Positions 22,640 to 35,345 are shown, numbered from the stretch's first letter. The stretch is 64,000 bases of DNA from Datisca glomerata (GCA_003255025.1 QANY01005488.1:434001-498000); one strand, 5' to 3'. Numbers and translations are program-made. The notes: generated from the sequence alone by a model not told the origin.

Positions 22640-24010
22640 TGCTACAATGACAGCGACTGAGCAAACTAATGCCAATAGAGAGCTCCAAGCCTCTAATGCT
22701 GAGATCCGTACCCTTTTAAGTACGTTGATCGCTGTCCTCGTAGGTGCTCCGAACCTCGTCCACCACCGCTTGTCGCTCATATCATCCCTCTTCACGCCGC
22801 AAACCAGACTGACACTGACAGATAGATTCTAGCTGTAATCCTGGGGGTTTATCCGATTCAGGAATGAAAAATAGTGACCAAAATGCGGGTCAGGTCACTC
22901 GAGTAACCCAACCAATGTTATTATTCCGCCGACAGCCTTCCCAGTAGCCTTCACACGTCCCATGTCAGCACATGACATCCCAGTCAATGGATCTAACATT
23001 ACAGAAGATGTTGGAGATGGAGCGTATCATAGCCTCTCTGAGCGAGACATAGTAGACTTTCATCTCCCTTACCCATGTGAGCTAGCCATGAAGTCATACC
23101 CGTCTGACTATGTACCCCCAAAATTTTGTAAAATTACAGGAAGGACAGATGTGTTATCGAGCACATTATACGTTTCATTGATGACTTGGCCTCGCACATA
23201 TGTGACTAATCCATGAGGCGGAGGGAGTTTTCAAAATCGTTGATTGAGCGGGCATACACATGGTACATCAATCTAGCGCTAGGATTAGTTTTAACGTGGT
23301 CCCATATGGGTTCTGCCTTCATGACAAAGTTTTTGTGTCAGAGTAAAAGATGAGCATTCTCGAGTGGGGCATGAGTGTTCCAAGAAAGATGAGGACCTGA
23401 TGACTTACGTCAGAAGGTTCAAAGATAAAGCATTAAATTACATAGAAGAGTAGAAGGAGGAAGACTTGGTGAAGATGTGCATATGTGGAATGGTGAATGA
23501 GTATAGAGCGCATTTGGAGAACCTTGACATCGCCACTTTCTAACGCCTTCATGTAGCTGCTCAACGCACCAACACTTCGGTGTCCAGGCCAAAGGTAACA
23601 GAGCAGGGTGAGTGCGGGGGACTAACATGGAAGCCTGCAAGTTACACGCCACAAGTAGCCATGGCACAACCCTAAGGGCGAGGTGCAAAATGGGATAGAA
23701 GTGAAAGGGATAATCCACCACCTTCCCGTTGCTCCATGGATAAGGTGGAAGTGTTGTTGGATGCCTGGGTCAAGGATAAGGTCGTGCGAAGACCTTGGGT
23801 GGAAAAATTGCCCATCAGAGAAGAAATGGAATTACCTCGGTATTGCCTCTTCCACCGAGACATCATTCATGCAACTAAAGATTGTAAAACTTTGAGACGG
23901 ATTTTCCATGACAAGCTCCAAAAGGGGAGATCATTAACGCCGACATAGAAGTCATGGGAAGCTAGCCTTTCTCCCCACACACTACATGACCATTTTGACA
24001 TGAAGTGGCT
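22640..24010 (+). pseudogene. Gypsy gag relic
   Basis: Plus-strand frames together resemble the gag of plant gypsy elements. The segment 22962-23216 has LPYPCELAMKSYPSDYVPPK, the entry into the retrotransposon gag domain. A frameshifted continuation follows (near 23330-23550) with DEDLMTYVRRFKDKALNY. A C-terminal part (23683-23948) has LPRYCLFHRDIIHATKDC, the conserved pre-knuckle region that usually reads CxxHxxxxHxxxxC. Stops and frameshifts are frequent. No protease, RT or integrase follows, so this is a gag-only, non-autonomous or internally deleted copy. Confidence 0.65.
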
Positions 24011-24339
24011 GATATGCTACAAAACCTGAGGAGGGGTACGTTAAGTACAAAGGCAATCATGTGTCGTAAGGTCTAAAGATTATGTACTCAGAGTCACAAT
24101 ACATGTGTTTATTTTTTAAATGCCTATTCTAAAAATTACAAACATTTGTCCATGCGCATGCTTGTACGAATAGGAAAGGCCACATGAGACCACATCTATT
24201 GCTGATAGTAGATGGGATGACCCTCAAACGCTTCAAGTTGTACCGAAAATGTTCAACTTTAAGTTCCTAAAAAAACTATCATGTTTAGCATTGTTTTTAC
24301 TTCAACTTTTGACATTATCAAAATAGCTTGAAAACTTAT

Positions 24340-24670
24340 AGTGGGTCTGTCATCCTGAAATGCGTGTAAGACATTTCAGCAAAGTTAGTTCTTGGAACCC
24401 CTTTAAGACATTTTAGCAAAGATTCATCCTGGAATGCTTTTAAGACTTTTTAGCGAAAGTTGTTCCTGGAATGCATTTAAGACGTTTCAGTAAATATTGT
24501 TCCTGAAACGCGCCTAAAACATTTCAGCAGAGTTTATAAGACATTTCAGCGAAGTTTGTTCCTGAAACGCACTCAAGACGTTTCAGCAAAACTTGTTCCT
24601 GGTACGTGTTTAAGACGTTTCAGTAAAGTTTGTCCCTTAAATGCAATAGAAACATTTCAACAACGGTAGT
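24340..24670. repeat. 37-bp tandem array (AAGACATTTCAGCAAAGTT type)
   Basis: About eight diverged units of roughly 37 bases, each with AGACATTTCAGCAAAGTT and then TGTTCCTGGAATGC. One unit is shortened. It lies between the gag relic and the 3' LTR-like repeat, the usual place of a tandem-bearing 3' UTR in gypsy elements. Confidence 0.85.
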
Positions 24671-25956
24671 TGGGCATAACTTCGCCACTGTTGTAAATCC
24701 TTTCAAAGCGGAACTTTGCCACCATAACGTGTTTGAAATACACAAGTTGTTTTAACTGCTTACTCCATACATTACCACAGAATAGGACCGTTGTCGTGTA
24801 GATTAAATCTAATTTAGATATTTATTATGAATATGCTCGTGTAAAAAGTCATATGTAAGAGCGACGTATGTGCAAAGTAGGGATGCATGATAATGAGGCA
24901 TGATAACGGTTTGAAGTAGAAACGAATGAGCATGTCTAATGAAAATTCAAAGTACGAACTTATACATGATAAAAGCTGAAGTATGGATGGGTACATAACC
25001 ATTTAAGAATGACCATTACGGATAGTCATGCACGCGCCTCCTTAGGCAACTTGATTACATTTTTTGAGTATGTGTGCGCCTTTTTAGACAGTATCATACA
25101 GGTTCTTATGTGTACCGCTTTCACAAGTCGAATCATCTACAGACGACACTCCAACATGTGCACCTGCCACCGGGCCATTTCTTGATGAACTTCGCCCTGG
25201 TTAGTTATCTCAATATCAGAAAGTCGTGGTACGTTTGTTCATGATTCTAATGAATCATCCACAATAATGATTATTAACACATCATTGAGTTGCATCTGTC
25301 ATATACGAGCATGATATATGTATAAAAATTATTGACTGATTATATTAACTTGTCATGATACTTTGGTATTTGGCCATACAGTACGAACATGAAAATGGTG
25401 CATAATTACCATGTATATTCACTCGTCATGATACTTTGGTATGCGTGTTAACATTGAACTTGAGGTTGTGCATCGCTGGTGTGTGTATTTTCTTCAGCCT
25501 ATTCGTTTAGTTGGAAACCCCCCAGGTTTCAGTGAACACTTTGAACGAGGCATGCTGTCACGCACCTCTGAACGAGTAGCTATCGCGTGCATCTGACCGA
25601 GACGCAGGTCCTTTGTTCAGGCGATGTGACATGCCTCTGAGTAAGGTGTTCTCACACACCTCATTAGAGGAATTGTGACATACCTCACCTTCAACAAAGG
25701 TGCCGACATGCACTCAGGTAATGTTCTCCGCCTCGTTTGAGGTATGATGAAATTGTGGGGACTTCCCCAAAATGCATTTACACATAAATTATGGCAGATA
25801 CAATTTTTTTATGATTTGAGGTCTATAGTTATTAGAGAAAAAAAGAAGACGTATGTCTCACGAATAAGTGTGAAAGACGTATGCAACATTCAAATCATAA
25901 AATATGTTCAAGCTTGATTATTGTGCCCTCAACCTTGAACATGGGGTTAAGGTAAA
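24671..25956. other. 3' untranslated part of the gypsy element
   Basis: No coding frame is recognised. A short cluster at about 25540-25745 repeats CACCTC and GTGACATGCCTC-like motifs. The last bases before 25957 (CATGGGGTTAAGGTAAA) are purine-rich and could be the polypurine tract of the element. Confidence 0.4.
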
Positions 25957-26303
25957 TGTTGAGCCACGTCGTTAACAGTAACATATCAAAGAGAACATGT
26001 GGCGTCCAAAGACAAATCCATGTGACACTTATGTGGAATAATGTTTATCAGTGTGTGATAATGACAAAATAGCGCCCGCAAAAGATGCTACTATTTTATA
26101 AAGGTGGCAATCCCATTATATGAAATTAGGTATTAAATGTTGTATTTCGTCTTCGAGTTTAGTGACAAATATTCAAAGGGATTTTCTTGCATGGAAACAA
26201 TCTGGAGGTTGTTGTCTAGTAGTATTAGGACAAAGTTTGCTACACCGGGATGGAAAGATCTCCTTGAAGGATGTAGCCACCTTATCATTCTTGGAAGTGC
26301 CTT
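25957..26303 (+). mobile_element. 3' LTR-like repeat of the gypsy element
   Basis: It starts TGTTGAGCCACGTCGTTAAC after a purine-rich tract and matches 21701-22034 in the same orientation. The match ends near 26303, exactly where the left arm of the large inverted repeat begins. The rest of this LTR was either replaced or continues into the arm. Confidence 0.55.
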
Positions 26304-29180
26304 ATTTCTTCTGTTACATTCCTCTATTACCGCTCACGAATGCTTTGCGTTTGTCGACTAACTTTTTTGCTAGCTCGCTGTCGTTGATGATTACTTTCCC
26401 TTAATTCACTATATTGTCTTTCCGTTCTTTTTACTACCGGCTTATTCATAGAGGTTTTCCCAGTTTCGTGATTATAGGCTCATTGGCGAGGTTCTCTCAA
26501 TTTCTTCATTACGGGTTCAACAACAGAGTTTCTCCCGTTTCTTTATTTTTCATTTTCTTTCTCTCGTACGTTTAAGATCTGTGACAAGAGCGTTTGTACA
26601 AGAACAATAATACTTTATTACAATGAATAAGGAGCAACTATACCGTTCCATAATTGCATCGCACGAGTTTGTGTTTGACGTTCTGCATTTGTTGGTAGAG
26701 TTTCTGCTGTTTTCATATTTTCTTTTCTGCTTTCAATTTTTTCCTTCCTTTTCTTGCTTCTTTTTCTTTTACTCCTGGTCGTTTTTTGCTCAGCTCCATT
26801 CTTTAACTTTTCTATTCTGTTCTTTTTTACTCAACTCTTCTTTTCCTATCGATTCTTTACTGAGTTGAAGGTATTTCCTCAACTTCTTTTCTTTTCTGTT
26901 CTGAAATTCTTTGCTCAACTTCTTTTCTTTTCTGTTCTGAAATTCTTTGCTCAACTTCTTTTCTTTTCTATTCTGAAAATTTTATCATTCTAAAAACATT
27001 TCCTTTTCCTTTCTACAGATTTTCCCATTCTGAAGACGTTTCCTTTTCCATTCTTTAGACTTTCCTGTTCTGAAGACATTTCCTTTTCCGTTCTCCATCT
27101 CTTCTTTTCTATCTTTCTTTACTCGACTCTTCTTTTCTCAGCATTTCTTTACTGAAGCTGAAGGTCTTACCTCAACTTCTTTTCTTTTATGTTCTGAAGA
27201 TTTTCCCGTTCTTAAGACATTTCCTTTTCCATTCTCCAGGTTTTCTTATTCTGAAGGCATTTCCTTTTCCTTCTTACATTTTGTTTCAACCCTTACGAGT
27301 TTTTTTCCTTGGCTTTTTTTGTTTATTTTCTACATTTTAGAGAGAAGGTTTTTCCCGCTCTTAATGGCTTAAGCATCTAGGCCGCCAACCTTTTGTCCAT
27401 GTTTTAGAGAGAATATTTTTCTCCTTCTCAAGGGCTTAGGCATCTAGGCTGCCGGCCTTTTTTTCACATTTTCTTTTGAGAACAGTGCCCGTAGACACTC
27501 TCAAAGACTTAGGCTCCTTCCATGGAACTATGGCCATGTTTTGATTTCCTTCTGAAATCGTTATCCGTAGACTCTCCCAAGGATTTTGTCTCCTTCAGTA
27601 GAACCATAGCCCCATTTTGATTTCCTTCTAAGAATAGTGTCTGTAGACACTCCCAATGACTTAGGCTCCTTCATTAGAACCCTGGCCCCATTTTGATTTT
27701 CTTCTGAGAATAGTGTCCGTGGACGCTCCCAAGTACTTAGGCTCATTTAGTAGAACCATGACCTCATTTTGATTTTCTTCTGAGAACGGTGCTCATAAAA
27801 ACTCCCAAGGACTTAGGTTTCTTCGGTGGAACCATGACCCCATTTTGATTTACTACGGGCTCATTGATAGAGTTTCCCCCATGTCTTTTGTTACGAACTC
27901 ATTAATAGATTTTCCCCCGTTTCTTTTATTACGGGCTCATTGATAGAGTTTCCCCGTTTACTTTTCTTTTTCTTTTTATTTTGTGACAATAATGTTGAAC
28001 AACACTATATATAACATCTTAATGGAATAGGTAGAGAACGAGTATACCGTAACTTTTAAATAAAAACTTCAAGTTAAATTACGTACAATTCTCCACTAAG
28101 TAGACTTCAGTATCTTTCTGATGATATAAGATTTGCTATAAGTTGGCCTCCAATAAATACAGTTTAATTTCTGAAGTTGATCCTTCCGCGTAATTTACGT
28201 TTCTGAGAAGCTTTAATGAAAATTGTCATAACTTTTTTCTCAAGAACTCCATATTAAGTTCTGCAAAACTTATCAAGAAGTAGACATCCATATCTTTCTA
28301 AAAATATATAATTTATCATATAATACTATCTAAATCAGTACAGATTAAAATTTAAATCTAAAAAGCGTGGATAATTTTACTTTACTGAACAGTACCAATG
28401 AAAACTATCATAACTTTTGATCGAGAACTTCGAATTGATTCCTTAAAATTCTCCTATAAGTAAACTTCTGTATCTTTCTAATGATATAAGATTTGTCATA
28501 TAATTTCCTCCCAATATTTATTGTTTCCATTTTCATTTCGATTCTCGTTTTCATTTTCCGTTCCCATTTTCGTACTCATAGCCGTTTTCGTTTTCGTTTT
28601 CCGCTCCCATTCCGTATTCTTATCCATTTCTGTTCCCGTAGTGGATGATGTACCCATTTTCCGTACTCATATCCATTCCTACAGTCATGATTTTTTCCAT
28701 TCCTGTTTTCCAGACATTTCATTTCCCGCTGTCAGAGCATTTCTTTCCCGCTCTCAAGACTTTCCCGCAAGACATTTCTTTTCTTGAGACATTTCCTTTC
28801 CTGCTGTCATGACATTTCTTTCATATTCTCAATACTTTTCCGTTCTCGAGACATTTCCTTTTTCTCCATCATGGCATTTCTTTCCCTTTCTTAATATTTT
28901 CCCGTTATCGAGACATTTCCTTTCCTGCCATCAGGGCATTTCTTTCCTATTCTCAATATTTCCCGTTCTCAAGACATTTTCTTTCCCACAGTCATGGAAT
29001 TTCTTTCCCGTTCTCAAGACATTTGAACACAGTCTCCTTGGTTTTCCTGTTCTGAAACATTTGAGTGGCAGCTATCTTGACTTTCTATTTCTAAGAAGTT
29101 TGAATGTGGTCTTCTTTGCTTAGCTTTTTACTCTGAATTTTTTGCTCTGAAATTCCTTCCTAAATCTTTTTTCTTTTTCT
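26304..29180. repeat. Left arm of a large inverted repeat
   Basis: This arm is the reverse complement, with divergence, of about 31103-34075. Matching landmarks are 26623-26868 against 33553-33765 (both encode NKEQ then YRSIIxSH on opposite strands) and 28000-28500 against 31800-32330. A further pair is 28521-29123 against 31159-31494. Inside are low-complexity tandem units, such as GGGCTCATTGATAGAGTTTC near 27860-27960 and a roughly 75-bp unit with CTTAGGCTCCTTC near 27480-27830. CATTTCTTTCCCGTTCTCAAG units run from about 28690 to 29030. The long Phe/Ser/Pro frames here are products of the pyrimidine-rich repeats, not genes. Confidence 0.85.
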
Positions 29181-29742
29181 GCAATCCTTTCAGATTTATG
29201 CTCTGAAATTCTAACACTTTAACTTTTTCTTTTCTGAAGAGCTTAAGTTTCTCTGGTTTGAACTTCAACTTTTCTGTCTTGAAGCTCTGACTTCAACTTT
29301 TCTGAAACCTTTTTTTCATTTTATGAGCTTTCTAAGCTCTTCTAGTCCTGAGTTTTATGAGCTTTTCTTGTCTGAGCTTTACGATCTTTTCTAATATGAT
29401 CTTTCTGAGCACTTCTAAACTTTCTGAGCTATTCTTTTTTTATCCGCTCTGATTTTTTTAACTCATTTTTCCTTCAAATGGATTTCTTTTCTGACCTCCT
29501 TCCACTATCTTTTTCTTAGAAGTTGATAATGATATAAAAGAAATAAGCCAACCGAATATGCGATGAATGAGTTTACCATTTTCTGTTCCGTTTCTATTTT
29601 TGTACATGTTGTCGTTCTCATCCCTACTTCCAACCTGTTGCCATTGTTGTTCCCTCTTTTGTTGCCGATGAGGCGTTCGATGTGGTCGTTGGCATTTTGG
29701 GAGGGATTTCTCAATTTTTTCTCTCACTCTCAACGCACCAAA
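29181..29742. other. Pyrimidine-rich spacer beyond the left arm
   Basis: Noncoding sequence rich in CTTTTCT and CTGAGCTTT motifs (29220-29460), then mixed sequence. It has no partner in the right arm as far as I can see. It ends where the direct repeat shared with 34230 begins. Confidence 0.4.
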
Positions 29743-31102
29743 AAATGAACAGGTAAAAAATACCCACTGTCACGAGGATAAAAGGGACCTACCTAGGGCT
29801 CGCGGAAAGCGGGAAAACCATAAAAGTGTAGGTTTCCGAGAGAAGACAAGACAATCTTTGAAAAGGTGCATGCAAATCGAGAACTCTTCATCATTACACA
29901 TCAATAAATGAAATTTATTGAGTGTAATAGGGGCAAATGAACAGGAAAAAAATCACCCAAGACACATGTACAGAAAGAACGTTAAAGCGCGAGACCTCTT
30001 CAGAATGAGAAAGAATGTTGAAGTAGGGAACTATCACTTCTAGAATGGGGGAAATCACTTCTAGAATTGGTGACCATCGCTTTTGGAATGGGGGGACAAT
30101 CACTTCTGGAATGGGTGACTATCGCTTCTAGAATAAGGGGACAATTGGTTATGGAACGGGTGACAATCACTTCTAGAATGGGTGACAATCCCCCATTATA
30201 TTCAATAAATGAAATTTATTGAGAGTAATGGGGGCAAATGAACAGGGAAAAAAATCACCCAAGACACTGTACAGAACGAACGCTAAAGCGGGAGACCTCG
30301 TCAGAATGGGGAAGAATGCTGAAGCAGGGAACCATCACTTCTATAACGGGTGTCTATCACTTCTAGAATGGGGGCAATCACTTCTAGAACGTGTGACCAT
30401 CGCTTCTGGAATGGGGGGACAATCGCTTCTAGAACGGGCAATAATCGCTTCTAGAATGGGCGACAATCGCTTCTAGAACATGTGACTATCGCTTCTGGAA
30501 TAGGGGGACAATCGGTTATGGAACGGGTGACAATCACTTCTAAAAGGGGCGACAATCATTTCTGGAATGGGGGCTATCGCTTCAAGAATAGGAACTGACA
30601 TCTCGAGAACGGAATCATTATCTCCTGGACAGGACAAAACAACATAACGTAAAGGCGAGTTTAGACTGATAGTCAAGTGGTTGTGATTGATTGGCCCGAA
30701 CCATAAAAAACCACCAATTGGCTATGAGTGATTGAGTGGCTGAGGACAAAACAGCTGAAACGAAAGAGAAAAGTAAAAGATCTCACGCCTGAAAGCAATC
30801 CCATCAGCCGAAAGCATAGGGGATGTGATCATCATGTTTTTATTATTCTTATTATTTTAAAGCCTATAAATACAGGCTCATGTAAAAAGAAAGGGAGGCG
30901 AGGAAAAGACATAAGCATACTTCAACTAAAGTCATTGCCCTTCCTCTATTCTCTCATCAACAACTGTGAAAAATTCTTGACACGAGTGAATATCAACAAT
31001 TTTCCCGTGGTTTTATTTCCCTTTAAGGGTTTTTCACGTAAATGATGGTGTCTTTATTCTCTCTTTCTCTCTTCAAATTATGATCTTTATTATTTGTTCG
31101 TT
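29743..31102 (+). mobile_element. LTR-like repeat A (upstream copy)
   Basis: Matches 34230-35345 in the same orientation. Shared blocks are AATGAACAGGTAAAAAATAC, CCTAGGGCTCGCGGAAAGCG, GGCTCATGTAAAAAG and the final TTATGATCTTTATTATTTG. The end of this type, with TATAAATAC at 30865 and a leader ending in GATCTTTATTATTTG, is seen in plant LTRs. The stretch 29895-30235 is partly duplicated, so the unit TGTAATGGGGGCAAATGAAC occurs twice. No PBS follows at 31103; the right arm of the inverted repeat begins there instead. Confidence 0.6.
30030..30600. repeat. Tandem array with ATCACTTCTAGAATGGGTGAC units
   Basis: About twenty short units of roughly 26-29 bases alternate TCACTTCTAGAATGGG with TCGCTTCTGGAACGGG and GTGACAA. 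The same array, with fewer units, is at 34510-34830. It sits inside the LTR-like repeats and varies in copy number between them. Confidence 0.85.
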
Positions 31103-34075
31103 AGAAAAGAAAAAAGAGTTAGGAAGGAATTTCAAAGCAAAAACTCCAGAGTAAAAAGCTAAGCAAATAAGACCACATTCAAACCTCTTAGAAAGGGAAA
31201 GTCAAGAAAGTTGCCACTCAAACATTTCAGAACGGGAAAATCAAGGAGACTGCGTTCAAATGTCTTGAGAACGGTAAAGAAAGGCCATGACGGTGGGAAA
31301 GGAAATGTCTTGAGAAAGGAAATGTCTTGAGACAGGAAAGTATTGAAAACAGGAAAGAAATGCCTTAACAGAGGGAAAGGAAATGTCTCGAGAAAGGAAA
31401 TGTCTCGAGAACGGGAAAGAAATGCCTTGACGGTGAAAAAGAAAGTGTCTCGAGAAAGGAAATATCTCAAGAATGGGAAATATTGAGAATGCAAAAGAAA
31501 TGCTCTGACGACGGGAAAGGAAATGTCTCGAGAAATGAAATGCCTTCAGAACGGGAAAAGAAATGCTCTGATGGCGAGAAATGAAATCTCTGGAAAACGG
31601 GAATGGAAAAAACCATGACAATAGGAACGACTATGAGTATGGAAAATGGGTACAACATCCACTACGGGAACAAAATAGAAACGGAATTGGCTATCAGTAC
31701 GAAAATGGGAGTGGAAAACGAAAATGAAAACGACTATGAAAACGAAAATGGGAACGGAAAATGAAAACAGGAATGGAAATGAAAATGGAAACGATAAATA
31801 TTGGAAGGAAATTACATGAAAAATCTTATATCACCAACAAGATACAGAAGTCTACTTATTGGAGAATTTTACAGAAATCAATTCGGAGCTCTCGATAAAA
31901 AGTTATGATAGTTTTCATTGGTATTGTTCACGAAAGTAAAAATATCAACGCTTTTCAGATTTAAATTTTAATCGATATAGATTTATATGGTATTATATGA
32001 TAAATTATATACTGTTAGAAAGATATGAATGTCTACTTCTTGAAGAATTTTGCAAAACTTAATTTGGAGCTCATGAGAAAATGTTATGACAACTTTCGTT
32101 AAATAAGCGCATAAAAGCAAATTATGCAGAACTTCAGAAATGAAACTGTATTTATTGGAAGTCAACTATACATCAAATCGTATATCATCAGAAAAATATA
32201 GTAGTCTACTTATTGGAGAATTTTACAGAATTCAATATGGGATTTTTAATCAAAAGTTACGGTATACTCGTTCTCTACTTATTCCATTAAGATATTATAT
32301 ATGATGTTGTTCAACATTATTGTCGTAGATTTGTGTACAAAAAAAAAAAGTAAACCGGGAAACTCTATCAATGAGCCTGTAACAAAATAAATGGGGGAAA
32401 CTCTATCAATGAGCCCGTAACAAAAGAAATGGGGCAAACTCTATCAATGAGCCCATAACAAAAGAAATGAGGGAAACTCTATCAATGAGCCCATAACCAA
32501 AGACACGGGGAAAACTCTATTAATGAGTCTGTAGTAAATCAAAAAAGGGTCATGGTTCCACTGAAGGATCCTAAGTCCTTGGTAGTGTCTACGGGCACCA
32601 TTCTCAGAAGGAAATCAAAATGGGGGCCATGGTTCTATTAAAGGAGCCTAAGTCCTTGGGATTGTCTGAGGACACCGTTTTCAGAAGAAAATCAAAATGG
32701 GACCATGGTTCTACTGAAGGAGCCTAAGTCCTAAGGAGTGTTTACGGACACTATTCTCATACGAAAATCAAAATGGGGTCATGGTTCTACTGAAAGAGTC
32801 TAAGTGCTTGAGAGTGTTTACGGACACCGTTCTCAGAAGGAAATCAAAACGGGGTCATGGTTCCATGGAAGGAGCCTAAGTGTTTGTGAGTGTTTACGGA
32901 CATTATTCTCATAAGAAAATGTGAAAAAAGGTCGGCGGCCTAAATGCCTAAGCCCTTGAGAGCGGGAAAACCTTCTCTTTTAAATATGAACAAAAGGTCG
33001 GTGGTCTAGATGCCCAAGCTCTTGAGAGTGGGAAAAACCTTCTCTCTAAAATGTGAAAAATAAACAAAAAAAGCCAAGGAGAAAAACAAGTAAGGGTTGA
33101 AACAAAACGCAAAAAGGAAAAGGAAATGTCTTCGGAATAGGAAAATCTGGAGAATGGAAAAGGAAATATCTTAAGAAAGGGAAAATCATCACAACAGAAA
33201 AGAAAAGAATTTATGAAAAGACCTTCAGCTTCATTAAAAAATGCTGAGAAAAGAAGAGTCGAGTAAAGAAAGGCAAAAAAGAAGAGCTGGAGAACGGAAA
33301 AGGAAATGTCTTCAGAACGGGAAAGTCTGAAGAACGAAAAAGGAAACGTCTTTAGAACGGGAAAATCTGGAGAACGAAAAAGGAAATGCCTTTAGAATGG
33401 GAAAATTTGGAGAACGGAAAAGAAATATTTTCAGATTGGGAAAATCTTCTAAACATAAAAGAAAAGAAGTTGAGAAAATAATTTTAGAACAGAAAAGAAA
33501 AGAAGTTGAGGAAACACCTTCAGCTCAGTAAAGAAACACTGAGAAAAGAAGGCTAAGTAAAGAAGAACGGAAAATAAGAGCTAAAGAACGGAGCTAAGCA
33601 AAAAACAGCCAGGAGTAAAGGAAAAAGAAGCGAGGATAGGAAGGAAAAAATTGAAAGCAGAAAAAGAAAATATGGTAATAGCAGAAACTCTACCAACAAA
33701 TGCAGAACGTCAAACTCAAACCTGTGCGATGTAATTATGGAACGGTATACTTGCTCCTTATTCATTTCAATAAATTATTATTGTTCTTGTACAAACATTC
33801 TTGTTATAGATCTTAAACGTACGAGAGAAGAAAATGGGAGAAACTTTATCATTGAACCCGTATTGAAGAAAATCAGAGAACCTCACCAATGAGCCCATAA
33901 TGACGAAAACAGGAAAAACTCTATCAATAAGCCCATGGTAAAAAGAATGGAATGACAATACAGTGAATGAAGGGAAAGTAATCATCATCGACAGCGAGCT
34001 GGCAAAAATGTTAGTCGACAAATGCAAAGCATTCGTGAATGGGAATAGAGGAACGTAACAGCAGAAAGAAAAGGA
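31103..34075. repeat. Right arm of the large inverted repeat
   Basis: Reverse complement of the left arm. It begins exactly where LTR-like repeat A ends and stops about 150 bases before repeat B. Purine-rich units such as GGGAAAGGAAATGTCTCGAG (31260-31600), GGAAACTCTATCAATGAGCC (32355-32530), a 75-bp unit with GGAGCCTAAGTCCTTGG (32530-32920) and GGAAAAGGAAATGTCTTCAG (33110-33460) mirror those of the left arm. It contains no recognised coding domain. Confidence 0.85.
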
Positions 34076-34229
34076 GAATCCATCACTGACAGCTAACAAA
34101 CCAAAAAAATGTTTGGAAAGACCACATCACATGTTTTTAAGAAGCATGTGAGAACAGAAATGGGCAGACATAACGACGGAATAAGAAAGGACAAACTATT
34201 ACACATCAATAAGTGAAATTTATTGAGTC

Positions 34230-35345
34230 TAATGGGGGGAAATGAACAGGTAAAAAATACTCGCTACCATGAGGACAAAAGGGACTTACCTAGGGCTCGC
34301 GGAAAGCGAAAAAACCACTAAAGTACAGGTTCCCGAGAGAAGACAAGACGATCTTTGAAAAGACACATGCAAATCGAGAACTCCTCATCATTACACATCA
34401 ATAAATGAAATTTATTGAGTGTAATGAGGGGAAATGAACAGGATAAAAAACACCCAAGACACTTCTATATAAAGAACGCTGAAGCGGGAGACCTCGTCAG
34501 AACGGGTAAGAATGTTGAAGCGGGGAGCATTCGCTTCTAGAACGGGTGACGATCGCTTCTGGAATGGAGGGGCAATCGCTTCTGGAACGGGTGACTATCA
34601 CTTCTGGAACGGGTGACTATCACTTCTGGAACGGGGGACAATCGCTTCTGGAATGGGTGATAATCGCTTCTTGAATGAGTGACATTGTTTCTAGAACGGG
34701 GCGACAATCGCTTCTTGAATGAGTGACATCGCTTCTAGAACGGGGCGACAATCGCTTCTGGAACGAGTGACAGTCGCTTCTGAAATGGATTACTATCGCT
34801 TCTGGATCGGGGGCTATCATTTCCAAAACGGGAACCGACATTTCAAGAACGGATAATCATTACCTCCTAGTCATAACAAAACATCATAACAGAAAAGAAG
34901 GTTCAGACTGACAGTCAAGTGATTGTGATTGATTGGCCCAAACCACGAGTAACCACCAAGTGGCCATGACCGATTGAGTTGTTGAGGAAAAAACAGCTAC
35001 AAGAAATGAGCAAAGTAAATGATCCAACGCCTGAAAGCAATCTCATCAGTCGAAAACATAGGAGTTATGATCATCCCCTTTTTACTATTCTTATTATTCT
35101 AAAATCTATTAGTACAGGCTCATGTAAAAAGGAAAAGTGGGGGTGAGGAAAAGACCTAAGCGAACCTCAACTAAATGCACTTTCATTCCTCTCTTCTCTT
35201 ATCAACAATTGTGTAAAATTCTTGATACGAGTTAATATCAACAATTTTTTCGTGATTTTTCTTCTCTTTAAGGGTTTTTCATGTAAATGACAGTGTTTTT
35301 ATTCTTTCTTTCTCTCTTCAAATTATGATCTTTATTATTTGCTCG
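34230..35345 (+). mobile_element. LTR-like repeat B (downstream copy)
   Basis: Direct-orientation partner of 29743-31102, without the internal duplication, and with a shorter 26-29-bp array (34510-34830). The TATA position is altered here (CTATTAGTAC for CTATAAATAC). The shared end TTATGATCTTTATTATTTG is followed by unrelated AT-rich DNA. Together with repeat A and the right arm it resembles a non-autonomous LTR element (large retrotransposon derivative) about 5.6 kb long. Confidence 0.6.

Noticed and set aside
28521..29123. Long Phe/Pro/Ser-rich frames on the plus strand, and their minus-strand partners at 31159-31621
   Set aside because: They are read-through of pyrimidine-rich tandem repeats in the inverted-repeat arms. 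They have no domain, and the same frames appear wherever the repeat occurs.
26304..34075. Reading the inverted repeat as the terminal repeats of a single DNA transposon
   Set aside because: The arms are at 2.9 kb made mostly of tandem arrays, the loop has no transposase, and the right arm is bounded by LTR-like direct repeats instead.
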